DNA of 64,000 bases. Source: Chryseobacterium gleum (GTDB taxonomy: Bacteria > Bacteroidota > Bacteroidia > Flavobacteriales_D > Crocinitomicaceae). Location: contig CAMDFX010000006.1 in assembly GCA_945897805.1 (NCBI GenBank), positions 105,220 to 169,219 on the forward strand. Direction: 5' to 3'. Position 1 is the stretch's first letter, and every line of letters starts with the position of its first letter. The position numbers and the translations under genes were made by a program. The notes under the pieces were generated by a model that saw only the letters and a list, made by a program, of their open reading frames with translations, was not told the origin of the DNA and ran no database searches. Of the stretch, positions 25,441-33,419 are shown one piece after another.

Positions 25441-26901
25441 ATGGAAATTAGAGATAAATACGAAGTTGTAATAGGCTTGGAGGTTCACGCGCAAATGCTG
25501 ACGAAATCCAAAGCTTACTCTAACGATGTCAATGAATATGGATCAAATCCAAACACCAATGTAAGCGTTATTTCTTTGGGTCATCCTGGCACTTTGCCTA
25601 AAATGAATAAAAAAACGATAGAATTTGCAATTAAATTGGGTTTGGCTTGCGGAAGTGAAATTGCCAGAGATCAATATTTTGCGCGTAAAAATTATTTCTA
25701 TCCTGACCTTCCAAAAGGGTACCAAATCACCCAAGACAAAACGCCAATTTGTACTGGTGGTCAAATTATTATCAAAAGAAAAGACGGTACAGAAAAATCA
25801 ATAGGAATTACCAGAATTCACATGGAGGAAGATGCTGGAAAAAGTATCCATGATGTAGACGTCTTTGATACCTTGGTTGATCTAAATCGTGCAGGTGTTC
25901 CTTTGTTAGAAGTTGTTTCTGAGCCAGATATTCGCTCTTCGCAAGAAGCGTATGACTACCTGACAGAAGTTCGCAAATTGGTTCGTTACCTTCATATTTG
26001 TGATGGAAACATGGAAGAAGGCTCGATGCGTTGCGATGCAAACGTTTCTGTCAGATTGCACAATGCGCCTGAATTTGGGACCAAAGTGGAAGTAAAAAAC
26101 ATGAACTCCATCAGGAATGTGCAACGTGCGATAGAATTTGAAGTAACTCGTCAAATCGAAATGTGTGAAAAAGGTGAAACGATTTCTCAGGAAACTCGTG
26201 GGTTTGATGCATTGAAAGGCATCACAATTTCTATGCGTTCAAAAGAAGCTGCAAATGATTACAGATATTTCCCTGAGCCAGATTTACAACCACTTTTTAT
26301 TGATCAAAAACAAATTGATATTATCAAAAGCGAAATGCCTGCTTTGCCAAGAGAATTATTTCAAAAATATACTTCTAAACTTGGTTTAACAGCTTATGAT
26401 GCAGGAATTCTGACCGATAGTAAACCTGTGGCTTTGTACTTTGAAGAAATTATTAAGAACACAAATAATTTCAAAGCAGCTGCCAATTTGGTGATGGGTG
26501 ATGTCAAATCTTACCTTAATCAAAATGGTTTGGAAATGGAAGAATTTCCCGTTGAAGCAAGAACTTTGGCGCAATTGATTCAGTTGATTGAAGAAGGAAA
26601 AATTTCTTCAACTGTTGCTTCTCAAAATGTTTTCCCTGAATTGACCAAAAATCCAGAGAAAAATCCGTTGGAAATTGCAACAGCATTGAACTTGATTCAA
26701 GAATCCGATGAAGGAAGTTTGATTGGATATATTCAACAAGTGATCGACGAAAACCCTGTTGAAATTGGACGCTACATCGCAGGTGAAAAGCAATTAACCG
26801 GGTTTTTAATGGGGAAATTGATGAAAGTTTCAGGTGGAAAAGCAGATCCAAAACAAGCAAATCAATTGATGCGTAAAATGCTAGACGAATTGTCTGCATA
26901 A
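25441..26901 (+). CDS. gatB: Asp-tRNA(Asn)/Glu-tRNA(Gln) amidotransferase subunit B
   Basis: A 486-residue GatB of normal length. Family landmarks: VVIGLEVHAQMLTKSKAY at the N-terminus, GHPGTLPKMN, YFYPDLPKGYQITQ (substrate and metal site), HMEEDAGKS, DLNRAGVPLLEVVSEPD, MEEGSMRCDANVSVR, and the C-terminal YqeY-like helical tail (LMGKLMKVSGGKADPKQ region). GatB is the kinase subunit that activates the misacylated tRNA glutamate or aspartate so that GatA-derived ammonia can amidate it. GatA and GatC are not in this window. It is preceded by a strong inverted repeat and followed after 12 bases by a TlpA-type gene. Confidence 0.97.
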   Translation: MEIRDKYEVVIGLEVHAQMLTKSKAYSNDVNEYGSNPNTNVSVISLGHPGTLPKMNKKTIEFAIKLGLACGSEIARDQYFARKNYFYPDLPKGYQITQDKTPICTGGQIIIKRKDGTEKSIGITRIHMEEDAGKSIHDVDVFDTLVDLNRAGVPLLEVVSEPDIRSSQEAYDYLTEVRKLVRYLHICDGNMEEGSMRCDANVSVRLHNAPEFGTKVEVKNMNSIRNVQRAIEFEVTRQIEMCEKGETISQETRGFDALKGITISMRSKEAANDYRYFPEPDLQPLFIDQKQIDIIKSEMPALPRELFQKYTSKLGLTAYDAGILTDSKPVALYFEEIIKNTNNFKAAANLVMGDVKSYLNQNGLEMEEFPVEARTLAQLIQLIEEGKISSTVASQNVFPELTKNPEKNPLEIATALNLIQESDEGSLIGYIQQVIDENPVEIGRYIAGEKQLTGFLMGKLMKVSGGKADPKQANQLMRKMLDELSA

Positions 26902-26913
26902 AAACATATTATT

Positions 26914-28122
26914 ATGAATAAACTATTATTTTTCAGTACTTTATTAATACTTTTTGCCTGTGGTGAACCTGAGCAAAATGCACCTATCGACGGTGCTATC
27001 AATGAAGAAGAACAACTGGCAGATTATTCAAAATTGAAGGTTAATTTTTCAATTTCTGGTCAAATTACTGGCGGCGGAAATCAATTACTTTCGCTTGAAG
27101 CGCTTAGCAACAAAGGTTCAATCAAATTAGCTGAAACAAAAACTGCTGCCAATGGAAATTTTTTGTTGAAAGGAAATATCCAAGGAATGGGATTGTATCA
27201 ACTTAAAATTGGAAATACTAATAAAATCATTCCGCTAACTTTGGAACCAAAAGATTCAATCATAGTGAAGGCTGATTTTGCGACTTACGAAAAGTTGCCA
27301 AAAATTTCAGGTGCTGTTTGGGCTGAAACCTTGACCAATTACATGCAGAAATTCAATCAATTTGCCGAAAAACAAGCAATTTTGATGACAAAAAAAGGAT
27401 TATCGCAAGAACAGCAAATTAAGGAATTCATGGAAATGAGAAAACCTTTAGATGCTTTTGCGAAAGCTGAAATGTTGAAAAACCCAGCAAATCCTGCCAA
27501 TATTGTGCTTTCAACTTCTCTTACTCCCGCCATGGGATTCGATAATTGGGACACAGACAATTTGAAAGTTTTGGAAAAAGTGGCAGCTGCTTTTGAAGTA
27601 AAATATGCCGGCTCCCCTATCGCCAATTCTTTGCGCATGCAAATGGAACAAATTTTGGCTGGAATGTCAGAATTTAAAAGTGCCAAAACAAATCCGAGAA
27701 ATGCATCAGGAATTGCAGCACCTGAAATAGAACTCAAAAATCCAGATGGAAAAACCTTGAAATTGTCTTCCTTAAAAGGAAAAGTGGTTTTGATTGACTT
27801 TTGGGCCTCTTGGTGCGGACCATGCAGACAAGAAAATCCAAATGTGGTGAGAGCCTATAATAAATTCAAGGACAAAGGTTTTACCGTTTTCAGTGTTTCG
27901 CTGGATGATGATGTAAACGCATGGAAAAGAGCGATAAAAACAGATGGATTAATTTGGCCAAATCATGTAAGCGATCTTAAAAAATGGAATTCTCCACTTC
28001 CAGAATTGTATGGTTTTGATGGAATTCCTTACACAGTTTTGATTGACAAACAAGGTAAAATAATTGGTACGAATTTGCGTGGGCAAGCTTTGGAACAAAA
28101 ATTGAATGAGATATTGAAATAA
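26914..28122 (+). CDS. TlpA-type thioredoxin lipoprotein with DUF4369-like N-terminal domain
   Basis: A 402-residue lipoprotein (lipobox LFAC, Cys16). Residues ~45-145 form an all-beta domain with SGQITGGGNQLLSLEAL and FLLKGNIQGMGLYQLKI, the look of DUF4369. A helical linker follows, and the last ~140 residues are a TlpA/AhpC-like thioredoxin fold with WASWCGPC (active cysteines 301 and 304) and the cis-proline in DGIPYTVLID. Such proteins are reductases or thiol-disulfide exchangers on the periplasmic or outer-membrane side; in Bacteroidota many are poorly defined. It follows gatB by 12 bases and precedes a paralogue of the same design. Confidence 0.88.
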   Translation: MNKLLFFSTLLILFACGEPEQNAPIDGAINEEEQLADYSKLKVNFSISGQITGGGNQLLSLEALSNKGSIKLAETKTAANGNFLLKGNIQGMGLYQLKIGNTNKIIPLTLEPKDSIIVKADFATYEKLPKISGAVWAETLTNYMQKFNQFAEKQAILMTKKGLSQEQQIKEFMEMRKPLDAFAKAEMLKNPANPANIVLSTSLTPAMGFDNWDTDNLKVLEKVAAAFEVKYAGSPIANSLRMQMEQILAGMSEFKSAKTNPRNASGIAAPEIELKNPDGKTLKLSSLKGKVVLIDFWASWCGPCRQENPNVVRAYNKFKDKGFTVFSVSLDDDVNAWKRAIKTDGLIWPNHVSDLKKWNSPLPELYGFDGIPYTVLIDKQGKIIGTNLRGQALEQKLNEILK

Positions 28123-28186
28123 ACTAAATTGAAATTTAAAATTTTTAACTTTCAAACGAAAATTAATTTCTAAAACAAAAGAACAA

Positions 28187-29293
28187 ATGAAAAAATTATT
28201 GACAGCTACATTATTATTTTGCTCGGTATTCAGCATAGGTCAAATTCAAGTGTCTGTGAGTGGAAATATTTTCAACTTAAATTCAGATACAATCATTCTT
28301 GCGCAATATACGCAGCAGGGTTATGTTGATTACATCAAAGCGCCAGTAAGCAAAAAGGGAGATTTTAAATTGATTGGAAAATTACCGGCGAAAGATTATT
28401 ATGTTTTGAGAATTTCTCCAAATGAGCATTTGAACTTGATAATGAAAGATGGCGCAGACATAAAGGTTTATGGCGATGGAAAAAACATCAATTATTTTAA
28501 CAATATTATTGGGTCCGATGAATCTGCACACATGAATGCCTTCATCAATGATTTAAGGGTTTTCAACAGTAAAAAAGATTCAGCAAACGCTTATTTACAA
28601 AAATTCCCAGATCAATTAGATGCTGTAAATCAATCATTCAGTCAGATTTTTTATGAATTTAACGCTGTAAGACAACGTTATATTTCAGACAATCCAAATT
28701 CGCCAGCATTGATACCAACGTTACAAACAATTGATATTCAAAAGGAATTTGCTATTTATGAGTCTGTAATAAATCAATTAATCGCAGGTTTCGACGGAGC
28801 ACCAACGATCGAGCAAATAAAAGCGAATTTCTTGCAATTGAAAGCACAAAATGATGCAAATGAATTTTTAGCGGCAGGAAAAATTGCTCCAGATTTTAGC
28901 CAAGCAATGGCTGATGGCAAAATGTTGAAATTATCTGACTTGAAAGGAAAAGTAGTATTAATCGACTTTTGGGCTTCTTGGTGCGGACCATGCAGAAAAG
29001 AAAATCCAAATGTGGTGAATTTATACAAAAAATACGAAAAAGATGGATTTACAGTTTTAAGTGTTTCTTTAGATCAAAAGAAGGAACCTTGGTTAGCTGC
29101 CATCGAAAAAGACGGTTTGGTGTGGCCATATCATGTGAGCGATCTGAAATCTTGGTCAAATGAAGTTGCTCTTATGTACAAAGTAACTGGAATTCCTTTC
29201 ACGGTTTTGGTGGACAAGGAAGGAAAAATCATTAATACCAAATTAAGAGGTCCTGATTTGGAAAATACATTGAAAAGCATATTCGGTCATTAA
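28187..29293 (+). CDS. TlpA-type thioredoxin-fold protein, paralogue of the preceding gene
   Basis: A 368-residue exported protein with a signal peptide (cleavage near FSIGQ) rather than a clear lipobox. Same design as its neighbour: an N-terminal beta domain (SGNIFNLNSDTIILAQY, a GDFKLIGKLPAKDYYVLRI segment), a helical middle and a C-terminal thioredoxin domain with WASWCGPC (cysteines 266 and 269) and cis-proline in TGIPFTVLVD. Sequence around the active site is almost the same in both genes (KGKVVLIDFWASWCGPC), while the N-terminal halves have diverged. This indicates an old tandem duplication. It probably works in periplasmic disulfide reduction; the partner is unknown. lpxH follows 22 bases later. 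Confidence 0.87.
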   Translation: MKKLLTATLLFCSVFSIGQIQVSVSGNIFNLNSDTIILAQYTQQGYVDYIKAPVSKKGDFKLIGKLPAKDYYVLRISPNEHLNLIMKDGADIKVYGDGKNINYFNNIIGSDESAHMNAFINDLRVFNSKKDSANAYLQKFPDQLDAVNQSFSQIFYEFNAVRQRYISDNPNSPALIPTLQTIDIQKEFAIYESVINQLIAGFDGAPTIEQIKANFLQLKAQNDANEFLAAGKIAPDFSQAMADGKMLKLSDLKGKVVLIDFWASWCGPCRKENPNVVNLYKKYEKDGFTVLSVSLDQKKEPWLAAIEKDGLVWPYHVSDLKSWSNEVALMYKVTGIPFTVLVDKEGKIINTKLRGPDLENTLKSIFGH

Positions 29294-29315
29294 CTCCACT
29301 GATTTCAAAAGATAT

Positions 29316-30098
29316 ATGACTGAAAAATCAGGAAAAAACATTTACTTCGCTTCAGATTTTCATTTGGGTGCACCAAATTATCAAAAAAGTTTGGAACGTG
29401 AAAAAGCCATTTGTACTTGGCTCGATTCAATCAAACCAAGTTGCGAAGAACTATTTTTAGTTGGAGATATTTTTGATTTTTGGTTCGAATATAAAAATGT
29501 CATTCCCAAAGGCTTTGTAAGATTGCAGGGGAAAATTGCTGAATTTACAGACGCTGGAATTCCCGTTCATTTTTTCACTGGAAACCACGATATGTGGATT
29601 TTCGATTACATTCCGAAAGAATTGGGCGTTCAATTATACAGAAAACCAATCACGAGAACCTTTGGAAATAAGAAATTTTATATCGGACACGGCGATGGTT
29701 TGGGTCCTGGAGATTTTAAGTACAAAACATTAAAGAATTTCTTCGATAGCAAAATTTGTCAATGGCTTTTCGCCCGTTTTCATCCAAACTTTGGAATCGG
29801 ATTGGCCAATTATTCCTCCAGAAGCAGCCGTGCTAAAACTGGAAAAACAGATGAGAAATTTTTGGGCAAAGAAAAAGAATGGTTAGCAATTTATTGTGAA
29901 GAACAAGATGAAATCAATCCTGTCGATTTTTACATATTTGGCCACAGACACCTTCCAATTTCAATTCAAATTGGAGAAAAAGCAAGATATATGAATATCG
30001 GTGATTGGCTAAAATACAATACTTTTGCTGTATTTGATGGCGAAAATTTGACACTCAAAAGTTGGAACAACGGAACACCAGAAAAATATATTTTCTAA
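29316..30098 (+). CDS. lpxH: UDP-2,3-diacylglucosamine diphosphatase
   Basis: A 260-residue calcineurin-like phosphoesterase. Metal motifs are complete: FASDFHLG (DxH), LVGDIFDFW (GDxxD), FTGNHDMW (GNHD), a GHGDG motif and a final FGHRHLP (GHxH). The FDFWFEY piece and the helical insertion with NYSSRSSRAK residues are typical of LpxH rather than of general phosphodiesterases. The enzyme cleaves UDP-2,3-diacylglucosamine to lipid X in lipid A synthesis, at the inner face of the inner membrane. It is the second lipid A gene of this window together with lpxK, though the two are separated by ~5 kb of other genes. Confidence 0.93.
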   Translation: MTEKSGKNIYFASDFHLGAPNYQKSLEREKAICTWLDSIKPSCEELFLVGDIFDFWFEYKNVIPKGFVRLQGKIAEFTDAGIPVHFFTGNHDMWIFDYIPKELGVQLYRKPITRTFGNKKFYIGHGDGLGPGDFKYKTLKNFFDSKICQWLFARFHPNFGIGLANYSSRSSRAKTGKTDEKFLGKEKEWLAIYCEEQDEINPVDFYIFGHRHLPISIQIGEKARYMNIGDWLKYNTFAVFDGENLTLKSWNNGTPEKYIF

Positions 30099-30116
30099 AT
30101 CATATTTCGCATTCAC

Positions 30117-30698
30117 ATGAAGTACAATCTTTCAGAAATCACAGATTTAATCAAAGACAGACGCACGATTTATCCTGAACAATTTAGCGCTCGAAAAATC
30201 CACAAAGAACAAGTTGAACACATTTTGAACAATGCAATTTGGGCGCCCACGCATGGAAATACACAACCTTGGCGTTTTACAGTTTTCATGGAAGAAAGCC
30301 GACAAGATTTGGCAGATTTTTTAGGCAAATTGTACTTGGAGGAAACACCTGTTGAAAAGCAAAACGATATGAAATTGGCCAAAATGATTACCCGACCAAT
30401 GAAATCTTCAGTTGCGATTGCCATCAACATGAAAAGAGATGAAACAGGCAGAATCGCTGAAATTGAAGAGATTGAAGCAATTGCTTGCGCCGTTCAAAAC
30501 ATGCATTTGACATGCACTGCATACGGAATTGGCGGATTTTGGTCGACACCAAAAATCATTTCAAGTCCAAAAATGAATGGGTTTCTGAATTTAGGCGAAG
30601 CTGATAAATGTTTGGGGATTTTTTACATGGGATATCCAACTGAACAATGGCCAAAAAGTCAAAGGAAACCGATTGAATATTTAACTGAATGGAGGTAA
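30117..30698 (+). CDS. Nitroreductase family protein
   Basis: A 193-residue FMN-dependent nitroreductase-like protein. Visible: DLIKDRRTIYPEQF (N-terminal FMN-phosphate arginine pair), WAPTHGNTQPWRFTVF (the conserved xAPSxxNxQPW motif), AIACAVQNMHLTCTAYGIGGFW, and GIFYMGYPTEQWP near the end. The family reduces nitro compounds, flavins or quinones with NAD(P)H and usually forms dimers. The physiological substrate cannot be predicted. It begins 18 bases after lpxH. Confidence 0.88.
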   Translation: MKYNLSEITDLIKDRRTIYPEQFSARKIHKEQVEHILNNAIWAPTHGNTQPWRFTVFMEESRQDLADFLGKLYLEETPVEKQNDMKLAKMITRPMKSSVAIAINMKRDETGRIAEIEEIEAIACAVQNMHLTCTAYGIGGFWSTPKIISSPKMNGFLNLGEADKCLGIFYMGYPTEQWPKSQRKPIEYLTEWR

Positions 30699-30809
30699 AA
30701 CATTTACAACAACATTTAAAATTGTATTGAATACAGATAAATCAATTGATCCCATTTAATCCTTGAAATTGAAATAATTTGATTTAAAAACGTTTTCTTT
30801 GCTTAGTAT

Positions 30810-31601
30810 ATGCGCAAAAAATCAATCATAAGAATGCTTTTTCTTATTCACTTTTTAAGTGTTTCAGTAGCATCTTTTGCGCAAAACAGCGATATCAAAA
30901 AAGAAAAAAAAGACAAATTTCCTTCCTACTTTGGGCTGCAATTCAAACCTTTAATCGCAGGTAATTTTTTAGGGTCTTCACAACTAAAATTGAACAACGA
31001 ACAATTCTACGCCGTAATCAATCAAAAATTTGGCTATTCATTTGGCGCAAATGTAAGAATCGGATTAACCAAATTAATCAGCTTAGAAACAGGTATTAAT
31101 CAAGTAGTTAGAAATTATAACATTGATTATTCAATTCCCGATTCAAACTTGTATGTGCAAAATGATATTGGCTTTTTGAATTATGACATTCCACTCAATT
31201 CATTGATTTACATTCAGTTAAGTGATAAAATTTTCATGAATGCATCTCTTGGTGGTTCCATGGTTTACAATCCGACAGATGTGGCGACCAAATTAGCACT
31301 GCAGGGCGGAAATGTTTTTATTCAAGAAGGAAGAAGATTTTCGAAATTGGCCTTCGAAATGAATGCCAACTTTGGCGCTGAATATCGTACCGAAAAAAAT
31401 GGGATTTTTTACGTAGGCATTTCGGGTAGAATTCCGGTCAAACCTATTTATGAAATTGCAGCAGTTTACGAGAGACAATCTTATAAAAACAAAGCAACTG
31501 GAAATTTAATTGGAACCTATATATCCTTCGATTTTAGGTATTATTTACCCAACATTAAAAACAAAGGCGTTCAATTTATTCCTGGACCAATTGATCAATA
31601 A
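30810..31601 (+). CDS. Outer-membrane beta-barrel protein (PorT-like family)
   Basis: A 263-residue exported protein: signal peptide ending VASFAQ, a short charged linker (DIKKEKKDK) and an eight- to ten-stranded barrel pattern with alternating aromatics (YFGLQFKPLI, GYSFGANVRIGLTKLISLETGI, YDIPLNSLIYIQLS, YISFDFRYYLP). This resembles the PF13568-type small barrels of Bacteroidota that include PorT-like proteins. The ATG at 30810 is preceded by TTTTCTTTG, a partial -7 box. It may be a porin-like or T9SS-accessory barrel, but no member-specific motif is visible, so the function stays open. Confidence 0.7.
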   Translation: MRKKSIIRMLFLIHFLSVSVASFAQNSDIKKEKKDKFPSYFGLQFKPLIAGNFLGSSQLKLNNEQFYAVINQKFGYSFGANVRIGLTKLISLETGINQVVRNYNIDYSIPDSNLYVQNDIGFLNYDIPLNSLIYIQLSDKIFMNASLGGSMVYNPTDVATKLALQGGNVFIQEGRRFSKLAFEMNANFGAEYRTEKNGIFYVGISGRIPVKPIYEIAAVYERQSYKNKATGNLIGTYISFDFRYYLPNIKNKGVQFIPGPIDQ

Positions 31602-31636
31602 ATCAACAATTTTATTCAAATTTTACAGAAAATTTC

Positions 31637-32098
31637 ATGCAAAAATACATTGACTCACTAGGTTTATTGCCGCATCCTGAAGGCGGATTTTACAAAGAAG
31701 TTTACCGTTCGCAAGAAACAATTGTGGGCGGTGAAAGAAACTTAATGACTTCTATTTATTTTTTGCTGACATCTGAAAATGTTTCCAAATTTCACCGAAT
31801 AAAAAGCGATGAATTGTGGTTTCACCATGCAGGAAGTCCATTGATTGTGCATACTTTGGATGAAAACGGCCACCACGAACATTTCGTTAGTTCTGATTTT
31901 GAAAAAAATATGCAACCGCAATTCATGGTTCCCAAAAACACCATTTTTGGATCAACTGTTATGTTAGAGAATAGTTTCTCTCTGGTTTCATGCGTGGTAG
32001 CACCAGGTTTTGATTTCCGTGATTTTGAACTTTTCTCCACCGAAAGTTTGCTTGAATTGTTTCCCAAGGAATTGGAAATCATCGAAAAATTGAGTTGA
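31637..32098 (+). CDS. Cupin-fold protein, DUF985/cupin_5 family
   Basis: A 153-residue protein recognisable as the DUF985 cupin family: LLPHPEGGFYKEVYRS at the N-terminus, SIYFLLTSENVSKFHRI, SDELWFHHAGSPL (metal/ligand pocket residues), FGSTVMLENSFSLVSCVVAPGFDFRDFEL. The family is widespread but its function is unknown; structures show a sugar- or nucleotide-like pocket in a jelly roll. It is soluble, and the stop is 4 bases before the next start, so it is co-transcribed with the CPBP protease-like gene. Confidence 0.85.
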   Translation: MQKYIDSLGLLPHPEGGFYKEVYRSQETIVGGERNLMTSIYFLLTSENVSKFHRIKSDELWFHHAGSPLIVHTLDENGHHEHFVSSDFEKNMQPQFMVPKNTIFGSTVMLENSFSLVSCVVAPGFDFRDFELFSTESLLELFPKELEIIEKLS

Positions 32099-32102
32099 TA
32101 AA

Positions 32103-32651
32103 ATGCAAATCAAATCCCGAATCCATCTCCTTGGATTAATTACCTTACTCGTGTTTCCGATTCCTGCTTTTTGGGCTTTGTGGTATTTTGAGGCGATAAA
32201 ACCATGGAAAATTCTTGATTTTAACAATTTAATCAATCCGAAAAGTTTGAAAGGTCTTTCTTGGGGAATAATTTATGCTATATTCAGCATGCGCGTTTTT
32301 CAGTTAAAAATTTTCGGAAATGAACTCGATCGGCAAGAAAAATTGATTCAGTCCATGAATTTAAATTTGGCAGAGAAAATATTCTTGTCATTTTGCGCCG
32401 GATTTGGTGAGGAAATTCTTTTCCGCGCAGGCGTGCAACATTGGTTAGGAATTTGGATTACTTCCATCCTATTCATTGCCATTCACGGATATTTGAATCC
32501 GAAAAAATGGCGCCTTTCCCTTTATGGAATTTTGCTACTTCCATTCATCCTCTCGCTCGGGTTTTGGCTTGCACCCATGGGAATTTGGTTTTGCATCGCT
32601 GCGCATTTCAGTTATGATTTGGTGCTCTTTATTAGTATTGATAGGGATTGA
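32103..32651 (+). CDS. CPBP-family intramembrane protease-like protein
   Basis: A 182-residue membrane protein with about five hydrophobic segments. The CPBP (CAAX protease/bacteriocin-processing, Abi) signature is present: GFGEEILFRAG with Glu103-Glu104 and Arg108, then AIHGYLNP (motif 2 His) and AAHFSYDLVL (motif 3 His). These are the metal-binding and catalytic positions of Rce1-like enzymes. It is somewhat shorter than most family members (~220-280), mainly before the first motif. Roles in the family range from prenyl-protein processing to immunity; none can be assigned here. Confidence 0.8.
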   Translation: MQIKSRIHLLGLITLLVFPIPAFWALWYFEAIKPWKILDFNNLINPKSLKGLSWGIIYAIFSMRVFQLKIFGNELDRQEKLIQSMNLNLAEKIFLSFCAGFGEEILFRAGVQHWLGIWITSILFIAIHGYLNPKKWRLSLYGILLLPFILSLGFWLAPMGIWFCIAAHFSYDLVLFISIDRD

Positions 32652-32737
32652 ATTTTAAATAATAAAATTTCACTCGTTGAAATTAGCGCTGTAATTCTTC
32701 GAAATAACCAAAAAAACTACAAGCAGAACTAATTATT

Positions 32738-33217
32738 TCAAAATCTAGATATTCCGAAGGCAAAAACCAATAAATCTGTTCCTCTTTCAAAAACGAAAGT
32801 TCTGCCTGATTCAGAAACTAGAATGATGCGAATATTAGTAGTTTGTCGCTTCTCACTTTCGGCAATAACTTGTCTACATGATCCGCAAGGAGAAACACAA
32901 TCATCTTGTTTGACTAAATCACCTTTGGCAACAACCACCAAAGTTTTGATCGCAGTTTCTGGGAAGTTTGCACCAGCATAAAATAACGCAACACGCTCGG
33001 CACACAAACCTGATGGGTAAGCAATATTCTCTTGATTGTTTCCGGCCACTTCCGTCCCATTTTCCATCAACAGCATTGCACCAACCCTAAAATTGCTATA
33101 GGGCGCATACGCTTTATCTGCAATTGCATAAGCTTTTTGAACCAATTCCTGCTCCTGAGAATCCAAAGAAATCCAATTTTCAAACTCCTGATATGCAATA
33201 GTAAGTGTTTTGTTCAT
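32738..33217 (-). CDS. cdd: Cytidine deaminase
   Basis: A 159-residue zinc enzyme of the tetrameric deaminase type. Motifs: YAPYSNFRVGAMLL (substrate pocket), NIAYPSGLCAERVAL with the Cys and catalytic Glu (CAE), and CVSPCGSCRQVIAE with the second zinc pair (PCxxC). It deaminates cytidine and deoxycytidine to uridine forms for pyrimidine salvage. The gene runs opposite to the cluster before it and is followed by no clear terminator. A word-repeat region lies upstream of its start. Confidence 0.92.
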   Translation of the reverse strand: MNKTLTIAYQEFENWISLDSQEQELVQKAYAIADKAYAPYSNFRVGAMLLMENGTEVAGNNQENIAYPSGLCAERVALFYAGANFPETAIKTLVVVAKGDLVKQDDCVSPCGSCRQVIAESEKRQTTNIRIILVSESGRTFVFERGTDLLVFAFGISRF

Positions 33218-33256
33218 CTTTTAGTATGTCAATATTGAATTATTTAAACCTTTCTT

Positions 33257-33311
33257 TAGACCAGAGACATTGTATCAGAGACATTAGATAATAGACACTA
33301 GACCAGAGACA
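33257..33311. repeat. Short direct repeats (TAGACCAGAGACA words)
   Basis: The 13-mer TAGACCAGAGACA occurs at 33257-33269 and 33299-33311; CAGAGACATT occurs at 33262-33271 and 33276-33285. The spacers differ, so this is a word-like array, not a CRISPR. Confidence 0.85.
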
Positions 33312-33342
33312 ATAGAATCTAATTTCTAACGCTAAATCGCAA

Positions 33343-33414
33343 AAATCTGAAATCTAATAATCTGCTAATCTGCAATCTGCTAATCTAATAATTTGCTAAT
33401 TTGCTAATCTAATA
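33343..33414. repeat. Degenerate tandem words based on GCTAATCT / AATCTGC
   Basis: GCTAATCT is found at 33364-33371, 33379-33386 and 33403-33410, with GCTAATTT at 33395-33402; AATCTGC recurs at 33359-33365, 33367-33373 and 33374-33380. The array ends just after the pdhC stop codon on the minus strand. Units vary by single bases and show no fixed period. Confidence 0.85.
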
Positions 33415-33419
33415 GTACC

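Noticed and set aside
33257-33414. Possible CRISPR array
   Set aside because: Repeats are short and degenerate words with no fixed repeat-spacer period, and no cas genes are nearby.
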